Positions 22,312-34,080 are shown, counted from the first letter of the stretch. The stretch is DNA of 64,000 nt from Porphyra umbilicalis (GCA_002049455.2 KV918943.1:1-64000); one strand, 5' to 3'. Numbers and translations: made by a program. The notes: a model not told the origin generated them from the letters alone.

Positions 22312-23325
22312 ATGCCTCGTTCTCGTCGATATTTCTTGACAGATGACTTTGCAGCTGCCGTGGCTGCTGCCTCAAGATTGATGGCGTCCCCTATCATGCC
22401 TCCCCCGCCTCCTCCGCCGCCCCCCCCGCGCCGGGGACGATCCTGCAGGCATGTGCGCAGTCCCGGCGCCGCACCGGCGGCGCCGCCACCGCGCCGACAG
22501 CTTCCACCCCCTGTCCCGTGGACGCTACCCCCACCTCCTGCACGACGTCTTCCTCAGCCACCGGCACCGGCCCGGGAGCGCCCCGTGGCTGGCATCCCGC
22601 CTGTGCGGCTGGCACCAGCGCACACGCAGTTGGTGCCCAGACCGCCACCCACACGGCTGATGCTGCCCCGACCAAGTGTCGCTGGCCATCGGCCCGATGC
22701 AGCCGAAGCGGGGGCTACTTCTCGTACTCGGGGCGACAGTACGGTGGGCCGGTCGTCGGCGCTTCCTGGCCTCGCGGCACGCGTTGGCCGCTTTAATGGG
22801 CGCTTGGGTTTTGACGTCGACCCGGACCCAAACGCGGAGCGGCGGACCGTGTCGTCGCCCGCCGGAGTGTCCGTCAACCGCATGTCGGTTTTCACCCACC
22901 CGGCCATTGCCATCCCGGAGGCGGACCAGGCGCATGTGCACACCGTCACCAAGCAGGCGGCGCAGTTCTTCAACAAGAAGGTGTCCTTTTGCAAGCAGAC
23001 GCGCGGAGCAATCAACGATGCGGTGGCTTATCTGGAGCTGTGGGAGCCGCGCTTGGCTGTTTGCGTGCGCTCGTGGGGCGCCTGCTCCCTCCTGTCTTCC
23101 ATCGCCAATGATGCTGCCGAGTACCGCGCGCGAGCTCACCAGCTTGCCGCGGCGCGCGCCGCGGTGCGCTCCAACACGGCGCTAGCATCCGTGCCCGCAC
23201 CCCGGTCGCCGCCACCGATTGCTGCCCCCGAGCTGGGCCTGGCTGCTCCTCGCGGGACCGCCGCATCGCCGGCTGTTGCGACGCGCGAGTACGCTGACGC
23301 CGATAAGCTTTTTGCGGCTACTTAA
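22312..23325 (+). CDS. Uncharacterised 337-aa protein between elements E1 and E2
   Basis: A single uninterrupted frame from ATG 22312 (MPRSRRYFLTDDFAAAVAAAS) to TAA at 23323, which overlaps an AATAAA signal (23324-23329). Residues about 25-170 are Pro/Arg-rich and probably disordered. The C-terminal half (FTHPAIAIPEADQAHVH, QAAQFFNKKVSFCKQ, AYLELWEPRLAV) is predicted helical, with an Ala/Arg-rich helix near AEYRARAHQLAAARAAV. No known domain recognised. It lies exactly between the facing ends of two related TIR elements. It may be a host gene or cargo of a composite unit. Confidence 0.5.
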   Translation: MPRSRRYFLTDDFAAAVAAASRLMASPIMPPPPPPPPPPRRGRSCRHVRSPGAAPAAPPPRRQLPPPVPWTLPPPPARRLPQPPAPARERPVAGIPPVRLAPAHTQLVPRPPPTRLMLPRPSVAGHRPDAAEAGATSRTRGDSTVGRSSALPGLAARVGRFNGRLGFDVDPDPNAERRTVSSPAGVSVNRMSVFTHPAIAIPEADQAHVHTVTKQAAQFFNKKVSFCKQTRGAINDAVAYLELWEPRLAVCVRSWGACSLLSSIANDAAEYRARAHQLAAARAAVRSNTALASVPAPRSPPPIAAPELGLAAPRGTAASPAVATREYADADKLFAAT

Positions 23326-23639
23326 TAAATGTTGCTTGGCATTCTCATAGACGTTACATCGTAGTCAACATCATCGTAAGAACAACTGCCCCATCAAGAA
23401 GGACGAGAGAAATGCCATATGCATAGATTATTGCTGTTTGCCCAATTTTGGCCGATGCCCAGCGCTACGCAAGCAACAGAGGGACTTAACATTTCAACAA
23501 CAACTTTTCTGTTTTTCGTGTAACTCCGATGACTGCGTCAAATGCTGAGTATAGACGATTTGCTCTCAAATTTAAGATAGACAGGTCGGAAGCTCCTGGC
23601 TGACGGCGTCGGCGCCGTTGTCACCATCCGGGGGCTGTT

Positions 23640-25850
23640 GGTGCGGTACTCGGCGGGAGGGAAGGGGGGGTTCGAGTGGCGGCGGCGGCGAGGCGGGTGC
23701 TGTAAAAGCCCACCCCGCCGCCGCATCCGACGTGCAGCGGCCGCCGAGGCGGTGGCGGCGGCGCGATCACTGCCGCACTGCCGCCGCCGCAGACTATGTT
23801 GCCGGCGCGGCGGCCTTGCAGCGGCGCAGCGGCGGCGGCAAAGCGGAGGCGGCAAGGCGGCGGCGCGGCGGAGCGGGGGGGCTGTTGGTGCGCGGTGGTT
23901 GTTGGTGCGGTCGTCGACGGGGGCGGGGGCGGTTTTCGGGCGGCGGCGGCGGCGGGGCGGGTGCTGAAAAAGCCCGCCCTGCCGCCGCACCCGCATGCGG
24001 TGGCCGCCACCGCCGGGGCGGCGGCACGATTGCCGCCGCGCCGCCGCCGCCGCACTCCAGGTCGGCGACGCGGCGCCGGTTCGGCGGCGCGGTGGCGGCG
24101 GCGCGGCGGCGGCGGCAGGGAGGCGGCGGCAAGCTGGCGTCGGCGAGGCGGTGGCGCGCCTGCGCGGCGGGGCCGTTGGTGCGTGCGGGCTGTCGGCACT
24201 GTTGTCGCCGGAAGGAAGGGGGGTTCCGGGCTGCGGTGGTGGCGGGGCGGGTGCTGTAAATGCCTGCCCCGCCGCCGCATCTGACGTGCGGCGGCCGCGG
24301 CGGCGTCGGCAACGGCACGATCGCTGCAGCGCCGCCGCCGCCGCAATTCAGGTCGGAGGCGCGGCGCAGGTGCGGTTGCGCAGCGGCGGCAGCAAGGCGG
24401 CGGCAGCAAGGCGGCGGCGCGGCGGCGCAGGTGTGAATTTGGTGCGTGGGGGCTGTCGGTGCGGTCATCGGCGGGGGGCGGGGGGGCTTCGGGTGATGGC
24501 GGCGGTGGGGCAGGTGCCGAAACAGCCCGCCCCGCCGGCACACACGCATGCGGCGGCCGCCGCCGCTGTGGCGGCGGCGCTATCGTCAAGGCGCCGCCAC
24601 CGTTGCACGCCAGGTCGGCGGCGCGGCGGCGGTGCGGCGGCGCGGCGGTGACGGTACGGTAACAGCGGCCAGGCCGCGGCCGGTGGCGCCGGGGGTCCAT
24701 TGTTGTGCGGGGGCTGTTGGTGCGGATGTCGGCGGGGCGGGTTGGCTTTCGGGTTGCGGCGGCAGCGGGGCGGGTGTTGTCAAATCCGGGCCCGCCGCCG
24801 CACCGGAGATGCGGCGGCTTCGGCCGCGGCGACGGCGGTGCAATCGTTGCCGCGCCGTTGCCGCCAAGCATCAGGTCGGCGGCGCGGCGGCGGTGCGGCG
24901 GCGCGGTGACGGCGGCAAGGCGGCGGCGGTAAGGCGGTGGCGCGGCGGCGCGGGGGGGCTGTTGGTGCGTGGGGGCTGTCGGTGCGGTCGTCGGCGGAGG
25001 GGCGGGGGGCTTCGGGGAGCGGCGGCGGTCGAGCAGGTGCCGAAAAAGCCCGCCCCGCCACCGCACACGCATACGGCGGCCGCCGCCGCCGCGGCGGTGG
25101 CACAATCGTTACCGCGCAGCCTCCGCCGCAAGCAAGGTCGGCGGCGCGGCGGCAGTGCGGCGGCGCCGCGGCGGCAGCAAGGCGGCGGCAGCAAGGTGGC
25201 GGCGCGGCGGCGCAGGGGGGCTGCTGGTGCGCGATGGCTGTTGGTGCGGTCGTCGGCGGGGGGGGAAGGGCTTCCGGACGGCGGCGGCGGCAGGGCGCGT
25301 GCTGAAAGAGCCCGCCCTGTCGCCAAGCCCTGCATGAGGCGGCCACTGCCGCCGCACACGAGGTTGGCGGCATGGCGGCGCCGCATCGCCACGGCCGTGG
25401 CGGCAAGGTGCCGTTTTCAAGGCGGCGGCGCCGCGGCGCTGGGGGGCTGTTTGCTCGCGGGGGCTGTTGGTGCGGTCGTCGGTGGGGGGGGGGGGCTTCC
25501 GAGCGGCGGCGGCGGCGGGGCGGGTGCTGAAAACGCCCGCCCCGCCGCCGCACATGCATGCGGCGGCCGCCGCCGCTGCGGCGGCGGTGTCATCGTCTCC
25601 GCGCCGCCGCCGCCGCTGCGCACCAGGTCGGCGTCGCCGCGGCTGTGCGGCGGCGCAGCGGCAGCGGCGCAGCGGCGGTGGCAAAGTGGCGGCACGGCCG
25701 CGCGGCGGGGCTGTCTATTATCGGGGGCTGATGGTGCTGTCGTCGGCAGGGCGAGGCCGTTGCTGCGCGCGGGCTGCAGCGGCGCTGCCTTCGACGCCGC
25801 CGCCGAGGATGTTTGCGACGCAGCGGCGCGGCGGCGCGAGGGTTTTTCGA
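23640..25850. repeat. GC-rich satellite array, about 262-bp monomer, eight copies, inside E2
   Basis: A GGCGGGTGCTGWAAA-type anchor recurs at about 23697, 23958, 24251, 24514, 24774, 25037, 25299 and 25524. Each anchor forms a small hairpin (GGGCGGG..CCCGCCC). Monomers share GCATGCGGCGGCCGCC and GCGGTCGTCGGCGG blocks but differ by many substitutions and small indels. Open frames up to about 490 codons on both strands are a by-product of composition. Confidence 0.85.
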
Positions 25851-26602
25851 GCATGGTGGGCTATCGTTCTCTTTGTCCGGACGCCTACAAATGACGACCA
25901 TCTTTGTTGTGATGACGGGATAAAGAGGTTGTTACAACGCACAACCATCTCCACGAGGCGCCGACGTGTCTCCAGGGACTTCATGGAAGCACGACGCTGC
26001 AGGGGTTGGGCTCAACAGATGGCGCTGGGTGGATTGGGGGCGGATATGAAGGGGGCGGTGGCAGGGTCGACGAGAAGCGGTGAATCATGCAAGGCAGCGT
26101 TGGCAACGCGCAGCGGCCAAGCCGTCGACGAGAGCGATCACTTGCAGGACGCCAATCTTTGCTCCCGCTATTGCGCACATTCAAGCGACTGCCGTCAGAT
26201 TCTCTGCAGTCCGAGTCGCTTCCAAGCCGCAGGCACTCAATTTGTTGGAACCCGGGCCAGTGCTGGCTCCGTTTGGGTGCGAGGTCCAAGAAGCTTGCGC
26301 ATCTCACAGCTGAGCCCGATCGTGACACCCGCATTGGGAATGACATGGACCACGTCAAGGAATGCATTTGAGCCAAATGCGCGCCAAGCAGGACAGCTGT
26401 GGTAATGACGTGCCAGCGGCCGCTGGTGCTCAGGAAAATAATCTGAAAAATACGGCCGATCCTGACTTTGAACCAATCAGACGAGCCTGATACTGGCTTG
26501 CATGAGCATCTTTAACAGAAACGCTCATGCAATTTTGAACTGTACAATTGGTCCACACGCCGATGAAGCGCTTGGCATCGGCCAAAATTGGGCAAACAGC
26601 AA
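25851..26602. other. Right-hand unique part of E2
   Basis: Lower GC, no domain recognised. The last about 100 bp are AT-rich subterminal sequence of the TIR element. Confidence 0.4.
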
Positions 26603-26604
26603 TA

Positions 26605-26985
26605 ATTTACTGCGACGTGCTCCATTCTTCCAACCACGAATATGTATTTAATCTACAATACGAAATATGAAGTACAACAACATGGCATCGCATAGTATTC
26701 ATCGGTGCCAGTGAGTGCATGACACGAACGATCATAGCCAAGCATTTCTCAACGTGGCAGCATTCTGGCGAACCAAAGTCCGATGGATCCTGTGATGCAC
26801 TGTTCTCGAACTACGATGTCACCCGGGATTCTCGGCTGCTGCATACGTGGTTGGACGGGATATTGAAGGCCCTTTGAAGCACTCTGGTAGAGCTTTTGCA
26901 CGGGATTTTGGGGACGTTGACACGGAATTTCGGGGCCTCGCAACACGGGATATCCCGAACAGAATTTCTTGTATGGCGGCGCATT
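26605..26985. other. AT-rich flank and second CACGGGAT cluster
   Basis: 26605-26815 is AT-rich with no gene. 26817-26960 carries CACGGGAT-type motifs (CACGGGATTTTGGGG, ACACGGGATATCCCG) like those at 13141-13335, just before the Tc1-type transposase frame. Confidence 0.5.
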
Positions 26986-28332
26986 TCACCGGAGGAGTAC
27001 ACGCGCGTCCGGGCTGCCACCTACCAGCAGTACCGATACAAGATGCTGCCCACGCTCAATAGCACCTTGGACGTGTTGACAGCGTGTCAGAAGGGCGCGG
27101 CGGGGAGTGGCGCTGGTGGGTGCGAGCAGAGTAGCGAGAATTTGGCGATGGACGCTGGGGAGTCACGCGCGGGTGCACGCGCGGAGGACGGGGCTGGCCC
27201 GATGACGGGGGTGCGGGCCTTACCGGGCGCCAGCGCGGGCGTCGGCACCGGGGAGGCCGATGCCGTGGGGGGGGGGGCGCGTGGCGGTGGACAGGGCGCC
27301 TATTTGTGGTCGCGCACGACACTCTTTCGTGCCCTGCAGGATATTGGATTCACCTTCTCAAAGGGGCCCAACCATTATGATGTGGCACGGGAGAAGCCAT
27401 CTTTGAGCCGCCAGCGGGAGGACTTCATTGATACGCTGCGGCAGTACCGGGCGAGCGGAAAGGTTACCTTCTACACCGACGAAACGTGGGCCAACAAAAA
27501 CATGTCGGTCTACCGTAGCTGGAACGACAGAAACGCGCGCTCGAAATTGGAACAGCCGTCGGGGAAGGGCGGGAGTATCATAATCGACCACGTCGGCTCG
27601 TGAGAGACAGGCTTGCTGCAAGGTGCTGGCCTCTCGTTTGTGGGGAAAAAGAGTCCGGGCGACTGCGACAAGAAAATGAACGGACCTACCTGGCTGAAAT
27701 GGCTGGAGATTGATGTCTTCCCCAAGATCTCGGACTGCGTAATTGTGATTGATCGGGCGCCCTACCACTTAACGCTGACGGACGATGCGCGCCCAGCTAC
27801 GACTAAGATGAAGAAGGCGAAATTTGCGGAGTGGCTCGTACGCCACGATGCAGTGCCGCCTTCCTGTTTATCCCAAGATTGCCGGAAGCTGAAAACTAAG
27901 GCGGATATGGAGGCGGAAGCAGATAAGCATCGACCGGCTCCACGGTACCACGTTCAAGATCTCGCACGGCGCTTCAACGTCAAGAACCTGATTTCACCCG
28001 TCGTCCATCCGGAGCTGAATCCGATTGAGATTGTTTGGCAGACCGTTAAGATGGCCCTGAAACGCGCCAATGTAGAATTCACTATGGCGGCGCTCAAATC
28101 GTTGGTGGACAACGAGTTTGCCAAGATCACCGCCGACGTCTGGTGCCGCTACGAGGACCATACCATCAATATGGAGGAGTGATATCGCCACGTTGAGCCG
28201 ATGCGCGAAGAGGTGGAGGCTGCTTTTGAGAAGGCTGTGGAGGAAGCTGAGAGACTGGAGGAGGATGAGGTGAATTCCGAACCCTTTTCGGGCTTGGATG
28301 TGGACGACATGGCGATGTCAGATGACGAGTGA
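26980..28332 (+). pseudogene. Tc1/IS630-like DDE transposase with two in-frame TGA codons
   Basis: One frame runs from about 26980 to 28332. It carries WSRTTLFRALQDIGFTF, then TFYTDETWANKN (first catalytic Asp), IIIDHVGS, VIVIDRAPYH (second Asp) and HPELNPIEIVWQ (third acidic block), an otherwise complete DDE core. Two TGA codons interrupt it, at 27601 (HVGS-stop-ETGLL) and 28180 (MEE-stop-YRHVEPM). In family members an Arg is common at or near these spots, so both look like CGA-to-TGA changes at CpG. The N-terminal helix-turn-helix is missing. No ATG was seen before 27043. The protein is inactive as it stands unless TGA is read through. Confidence 0.85.
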
Positions 28333-28929
28333 ACTTGAATCTTGTTTGCATTGTTCTCTGTCACAATTGATATGCTACAATATCTTTTATGTGATGCGCA
28401 GTTGTAGAAGCGTCCGTTTCATGCAACGAACCAAATCCATGCTTTGCCCAGGGCTCTCAATTTGGCACGAAGGCTTTGCTCGTGCGACACGTGCGGCGGA
28501 TTGCGCCTGCCCAAGCCCGGAGGAGGCAGTTGACACGCGATTGCAGGGCTCTGGATGGACGCGTCCCGCCCGCCAGCAGGGCTCGTAGAACGTCAGATTG
28601 TCCTGTCCGTTGGCGATTCTGGGGACACCTGCCTGGTGGGGACCCAGGCGAGTGAACAACGGGCTGGACACATCAGTGGGGGGTGTGGGGGGGTGGGGGA
28701 GGGGAGGGGGGAACGGCACGCCGCTGCTCGCGCAGCCTGGCCACCGTCAACCCCCCCCCCCCCCCCACCAGCGTCATCACAGCATGGCATCAGAGGCAGG
28801 CGCCAGATGCGGATTCGTGGGTCAATTGGTGCCAGTCGCAACGAAATACAGGAGGGGGAGGGAGGCACGCCGGGCGTCAATCTGTGGCCGGCGTGGTCGC
28901 GACAATAGTTATGGAGACGAAAACATGCA
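28333..28929. other. Unassigned stretch
   Basis: G-rich (28678-28710) and C-rich (28750-28770) tracts; otherwise unremarkable. Probably the 3' flank of the Harbinger remnant on the minus strand. Confidence 0.3.
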
Positions 28930-30863
28930 CGCACTAGACCTGGCCGCTTCGCGAACGGCACACGCAGCGGCCTGAAAAAAAAAACCCAGCCCCACACCAA
29001 CATTCTGAAAGCCTGCTCAATGTGGATGCGCAGAGAGGAAGGGTGAAAGTTGTACGAGTCATGCCAACGGTCACCGTTTCCACCAACAGGCCACGGGGCA
29101 GCCAATACCTCGCTTGCCGCGTAAGCAGTGCCCACTAGGGCTGAGGGGACCTTGTGCCAGCTGAGGAGACAGTGGGCTGTAAGGCGCTTGCAAGAGTTCA
29201 TCATTGCATTCTTCTCATTGGGGGATCGAGTGGCGATTGTCGCCCTCTGATTGGGCGTTCTTGAACAAATTTCAGTCACCTCGACCTGATCGTCTACTCG
29301 GCGGCGGCAAGAAGTACGAACCTCGGCACGGTAGAGATAGAGCTAGGGCTAGGACGAGGGCGACCGATAGGACTGAGTGGTGGCGTTCGCGACGAGGGGA
29401 GCGGCGCGGGGGGCGCAGCGGCCGGGTTTTGGCGGTCGTCGCACGGGGAGCGGAGCGGGGCGCGGCACATCGCCGCGGCGGGGACGCCCCCGCGGCAGGG
29501 ACGCGGCGCCCCCCGCTCCGCTCCCCCTGCGGCGACCGCCGAAACCCGGCCCGGCGCTTCGCGCCGAACCGCGTGGAAAGGGGGTCTTCCTCAAGGATAT
29601 GCCCCAGGCGTCGCCAGTAGTCCTTTGCCCATCCAGCAGAGCGACAGAAGCATGTAGCAGCTCCTTGCCTGTAGCAAAAGAACAGATCATGGCTGAGAGC
29701 GGCGACTCGGTGGCGGCGACTCCGCGGCGGTTCTTCGGCGCGGCCGGCTGCCGTCGGGCGACGGCGGGGCGACGGCGGTGGTGGCCGGCGGCAAGGTGGC
29801 GGGCTGCACCGACGGCGCTGCGGCGGCGGGGGGCGCCGCCCCAACACGTCCGCCTGATATGGTTGGTCGCGTGTCAGTCGTTGATTCGCACTAAACTGGA
29901 TCAACAAATCTGCATCCGCCAAATAGTACTGAAACATAGGCCCAAAATTAGTGGTACGTAATGTGCGCGGATTATGCCAGAAACCGGCACTGCCGGATGC
30001 TGATCCGCCGCTGAAGTGCTCCCGTGGTGCTACCGTCTGTGACACATCCAGCCTCCCTGCGCGACTCTCTGGCGACACTTCGTCGTACTGAGTCGCCATT
30101 GTGTCGCCCATAAGGAACCGAAGAGTCACCTTGGGCACGACCGCCGACGAATACAGTGGCCACGTTGAATCAAGCTAAATGTAGGCGGTTCGTCGGCCCG
30201 GTGACGCGCTTGACCTAAGGCAGTGCACGTAAACGCAGAGGAATCATGCGCTGACCCGGGGCTCTTGCACACCATCCACCGAAACTTGTAGTCAGCGTCA
30301 CAAATGGCCTGCACGTTGAGAGCGTAGAACCCCTTGCGGGAGAAGTATTCTGCAACACATGTGACGTCCGCTGGTAGAGGCTGTTCTTGTTCGATGACAG
30401 CACCTTCCAGGGCCCCAATAGCATTGTTGAACGGGGAGTTGCGCTGGGCCTGGAATCTGGCTCCGTCCTCCTGCCGCCGCAAGCAATCAGCCAACTGTAA
30501 ATCCAGAGCTAGACCGGGAGAACAGTTCACAGCTTCTACGACATCTCACAGGGCTCGGTAAACGGTCGCCGAGTGCACACCGAATGCGGCACAGATGTCA
30601 ACGTAGCTCCCGCCGCCCAAGTAGCGCAGAGCCACGGCCGTGCGTACCGCCGCTGAGACGCCGCGGCGAGGTAGGCGGGGACGCAGAACACCCACCAATC
30701 CGTGAAAGGCGTCTCTGGCCACGCGCATGGCGCGCACATCACAGAAAGAAGCACGAATGGGTGCGTATTGAGAAGGTGGAGAAGAGGCATTGGGGAGAGC
30801 CCCTACAGCACCACCTACAAGTGAGACAAAGGCACCCGCACGCAGGATAGGGAAGGGGTCCAT
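28930..30863 (-). pseudogene. PIF/Harbinger (DDE_Tnp_4) transposase, split and decayed
   Basis: Minus strand. At 30863-30546 lies a helix-turn-helix ending LRYLGGGSYVDICAAFGV..TVYRAL. An in-frame TGA follows where the family usually has Trp. The first DDE part follows at 30530-30126: GALEGAVIEQEQP, EYFSRKGFYALNVQAICD, PGSAHDSSAF. After about 0.9-1 kb of unrelated DNA the C-terminal part resumes at about 29200-28930: LVGTAYAASEVLA, DSYNFHPSSLRIHIEQAF, VRACFRLHNYCRD. The third-block Asp of the usual VGDAAY is lost (VGTAY). The gap probably reflects an insertion that includes the palindrome at 29400-29575. Confidence 0.85.
29400..29575. repeat. GC-rich palindrome (MITE-like) inside the Harbinger remnant
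   Basis: GCCGGGTTTTGGCGGTCGTC at 29421 is mirrored by GGCGACCGCCGAAACCCGGC ending at 29550, and the pairing extends outward on both sides. The centre (GCACATCGCCGCGGCGGGGA) is also self-complementary in part. Probably a nested hairpin element. Confidence 0.75.
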
Positions 30864-31958
30864 GATGCGCTTCGCCCGCGTGCCAATTTCAAGAGCGACG
30901 GTCCGTGGCGAGGTAGCGGTCTACCAGTCGGGCTTGGTCGCGACCCAGTGCGACGGAAGTAATTTTGTTCAGGCTGCAAAACTTGTGAAATTGATTTCCA
31001 CCTCGAAACGGTACTGCCGAGGTCTTTCGCAGGTATATACCGGTATATCGTCCTGTCACATGCAACTGCGAACTGGCCTCAGTCGCGTCGCTGCCTTCAC
31101 GTGGCCACCCTCAACGCGGCCGGCGGTTCGTGACCGCAACTGCCGCGCCACCCCAATCAAGAACGCGGGCCGCCCCGACTCACCCAGCCACTGAAGCGCC
31201 AGGCACCGCCGATTCTGTGGCTTGCGCAACCCGGCCGTCGGTGCCTCGCTGCTCCAATGATGCCGCTGCATCGGGCAGGAGACGTGCGGCGGCCACTACC
31301 CTGAGGCTTCCGCCGTTGAAGGTCCAAGACCGCGCGAATGGCGCCTACCCGAGCGCAGCATCGCCGTCGTCGGCCACGGGCATGGCAGAGATCCTTACGC
31401 CTGTGGCAGCGCACGCAGCTGCCGGTAGCGGCTGTGGCCACTGGCAGCCGTTGTCGGTCGGGGCTCCCGGCGCTGGTACATCCCACGCGAAGGTGGCCCC
31501 GCGTCGGTTGGCCCCCAAAATGACTGCGGCCGATCCCGAGAGTCATCCTGCGCCTCCCCTGCCGTCCCCCGACGGATCCAATATGCTCTGCGGCGCACCC
31601 TCCGAGACAATGTTCGCAACCGCCACCGCTGCTACGCCTGCACGTCCGCCTCCGCCTCGGCGGCATCCCTCGCCAGGCAGTTTTTCTTCCTTTGCCCGTC
31701 TTTTCCGCACCCTCGTGATAGCTCCCCCGGTCCACCTGCACGGAGGGCTGCGGGGGCAAGTCACGGCCGCGCTGTCTGCCGAATTCGAGTAGAATGGAAC
31801 ATACCATGGAAAGCGAGAAGTTCCAAATCGCCATTCAAAAAAAATCACCCTTGTCTTCGTCTCTGGGCTACAAAACTGTGTGGCTGTCGCTGAGCGAAGA
31901 ATCGCCAGACGACCGACCGCTGCCCGCCATGTGAATTGAAATCTGCCGTATGTCGGTA
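30864..31958. other. Unassigned; GC-rich open frame 31130-31792
   Basis: The plus-strand frame at 31130-31792 is Ala/Pro/Arg-rich with no domain. TATATACCGGTATA (about 31033-31046) is a palindrome, and its flank matches 10465-10495 in reverse orientation. Confidence 0.3.
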
Positions 31959-34080
31959 CGAGCACTTACACGGGTGGCCTGTGTCAACACCGGGATGACC
32001 GAAAGATCGGAAAGCACGAGGCGGGCGTTGATGCGGATGAGCCAATGCATCTGCACATGAGCAGGTAGCAGCGATGCGCCGTTCTTCCGCAACACCATGC
32101 CCGCAACAGAAACGTCCCGGTCAGAGGCCGCAAAGGATCCAGCGGCCCCAAGCACCGCGCATGCCACGAGTCGAAGGTGTGGGTAGTCATCGCTATTGGC
32201 GGATCAAAAGTCCACTGCCTCAACCTCAGTGGCTGTGGCGTGAATGGCCTCGAAGCGCTCTAACTCTTGCATAAATATTTTCGGCCCTGCTTTCTGCATC
32301 AGCTGCACGACTTGCGTCCGACTCACAGTCAACCGGGGTCGTGCGGCACCGCTTTTGCTCGCGCTCCAGCTCCCCCTGGCGGACCGCCACCTCCGTGTCC
32401 TCGTCCACAAGACTCTCCGCAGTTGTCAGCAACGCCGTACGGGCTCTTTCAATATGATCATCTTGCCCGGCTCGACTGTGCGCCTTGCGCAGCATGGCAG
32501 CTTCACCGGATGTCACAAGAGTCGCCCCGAGCACGGCGTCACTACTCAACCAGTTTTTGGAGGCGTCTTCGTCGTTGAAGAACCAGCGGTCGAGCTTATC
32601 TTGGAAGACACAGATGAATGTGGCGACGCCATCATGCAGCCCTTCCACTGCGCGCGACGACCTGACCTTCACCGAGTGGTGCCTGTACAGCCTGTTGTCC
32701 GGCTCCATAAGATTCGTTCTACAATTGTCGTCCGCAAAGAGCTGGATGATGTCCTCCCGCCCGACCGCAAGGAGCCTGTCGAAAGCCCGAGGGCAAGGAA
32801 ACTTCTCTAGGCGCATCGTACACATCTTCCAGTATATCAGATTAATTGCATCCGCTGTCGTGAAGGTCAATCTTTGCACGGCCACGCAAGCCTCGTGGGC
32901 GGGCTGAAGAACGCCAATCAGGTGTCGCAGCTCCGACCATTCTTGTCTGCCGAGACGCTGATGCCTTTGCGCCGCAGGCAGGTCCGGTAGCTCCCCAAAC
33001 CCGATAAGCCGCGGCGTCAGAGTTAGAAGTCGCACAAGCGCCAGATACGATATAACCCACCGTTCAAGCGTCTCGTTCAGCACTTTTCTAGCCTCCTTGT
33101 CACCGGGAGGCAGCACAGAGTTCAGCGCGAAACGTTTGCCGACGACTTGTGGAAGTGGTCGGTGGTCTTGCGGCCGCGACACAGAAGACAACAGCAGGAT
33201 TTGTACTGCGTGTCCGAGGTCACGATGACGGGGATAGGCACTCGCCCTGCGCTGTCCATGACGTCGCCGTGTCCGGAGATGTCCCGAGCGACGCCTTGAC
33301 CGCCAAGTGTATTGTGTGCGCCGCGCAGGGCATCCAGCGAGGCCTCAACTCTGACAATGCCTACTTCACATTGGCACCCGCGTCGGATGTGGATGAGCAG
33401 ATGTGGCAGTCCCGCACGCCCTCACGAAGCAGGAAGCGGCGTGTCCACGCCTCAATGTTGACGTGTTCGTGATGCCTTATGAACAGTGCGCCGCCCAGGT
33501 GGAGCTCCGCGACTGACAAGACATTCGGGTCCATACACCTGGGCACAAGTGAACCATCGGAGCCCGAGCCGAGCCGCTCATTCCACACATCGGTCATGAG
33601 GTGGAAAAAACGAAGTCCGCTGTTGAGGCGTGGCATTCAGCGCACCTCCGTCCGCACTAGACGCGCCAAAAGTATGAAAATATTAAGAAGAACGTCGCGA
33701 ACAGTAGAGAGCGCCGGTAGATCATAGGGAACGCCGATACCTCGCACAAATTCGAGCAAATCCTCGTTCTCGGCCAGCGCGAAAGGGAACAAGGTCATTA
33801 TCATCATCAGAACCAAGCGCAAGTGGTGAGGCTGAATTGGTGAGGCCGACAATTCGCGTGTGCGCGCCGCCCGCAAGTAGCCTTCTATGGTCCCTTCCTG
33901 GCCGCGTGTTGACGCAGCCAACGGACGCGCGTTTTCCGCATAACGACGCCGCTGCAGGTCGCTCACTTGCGGAGAGGCCGCAAAGTAGTCTAAGTACCGC
34001 CACGTGTTGCTCGACTTGCCGCCGCGCAGGAGGTCGGTCGATGTCGAACCTGCGAGCGCACACGCATGGCACCGAACCAC
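31959..34080 (-). pseudogene. Second hAT transposase, decayed
   Basis: Minus strand, in several frames. The N-terminal part (34080-33637) has VRCHACALAG, KSSNTWRYL and LFPFALAENEDLLEFVRGIGVPYDLP, the region between the BED finger and the catalytic fold of hAT proteins. It runs through a TGA at 33637 into VLSVAELHLGGAL and DCHICSSTSDAGANVK. The middle (33191-32226) has EWSELRHLIGVLQPAHEACV. The C-terminus (about 32170-31960) has GSFAASDRDVSVAGMVLRKN and LLPAHVQMHWLIRIN, a clear hAT dimerisation (hATC) block. At least two frame changes occur. It belongs to a different hAT family from the intact copy at 50104-52251. TIRs were not found. Confidence 0.75.

Larger units (their letters stand above)
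23431..26602. mobile_element. Tc1/mariner-like TIR element E2 (TA duplication) with satellite cargo
   Basis: Begins TTGCTGTTTGCCCAATTTTG and ends with its reverse complement. The TIRs match over about 36 bp with one mismatch, and TA lies on both sides (23429-23430, 26603-26604). The interior is a GC-rich tandem array plus about 740 bp of unique right-hand sequence. No transposase was recognised, so this copy is non-autonomous. The better TIR match suggests it is younger than E1. Confidence 0.88.

Noticed and set aside
23621-25105. 494-codon minus-strand frame and similar long frames over the E2 array
   Set aside because: Arg/Pro/Ala repeats with matching open frames on both strands follow from CCG-rich satellite monomers; no conserved domain.
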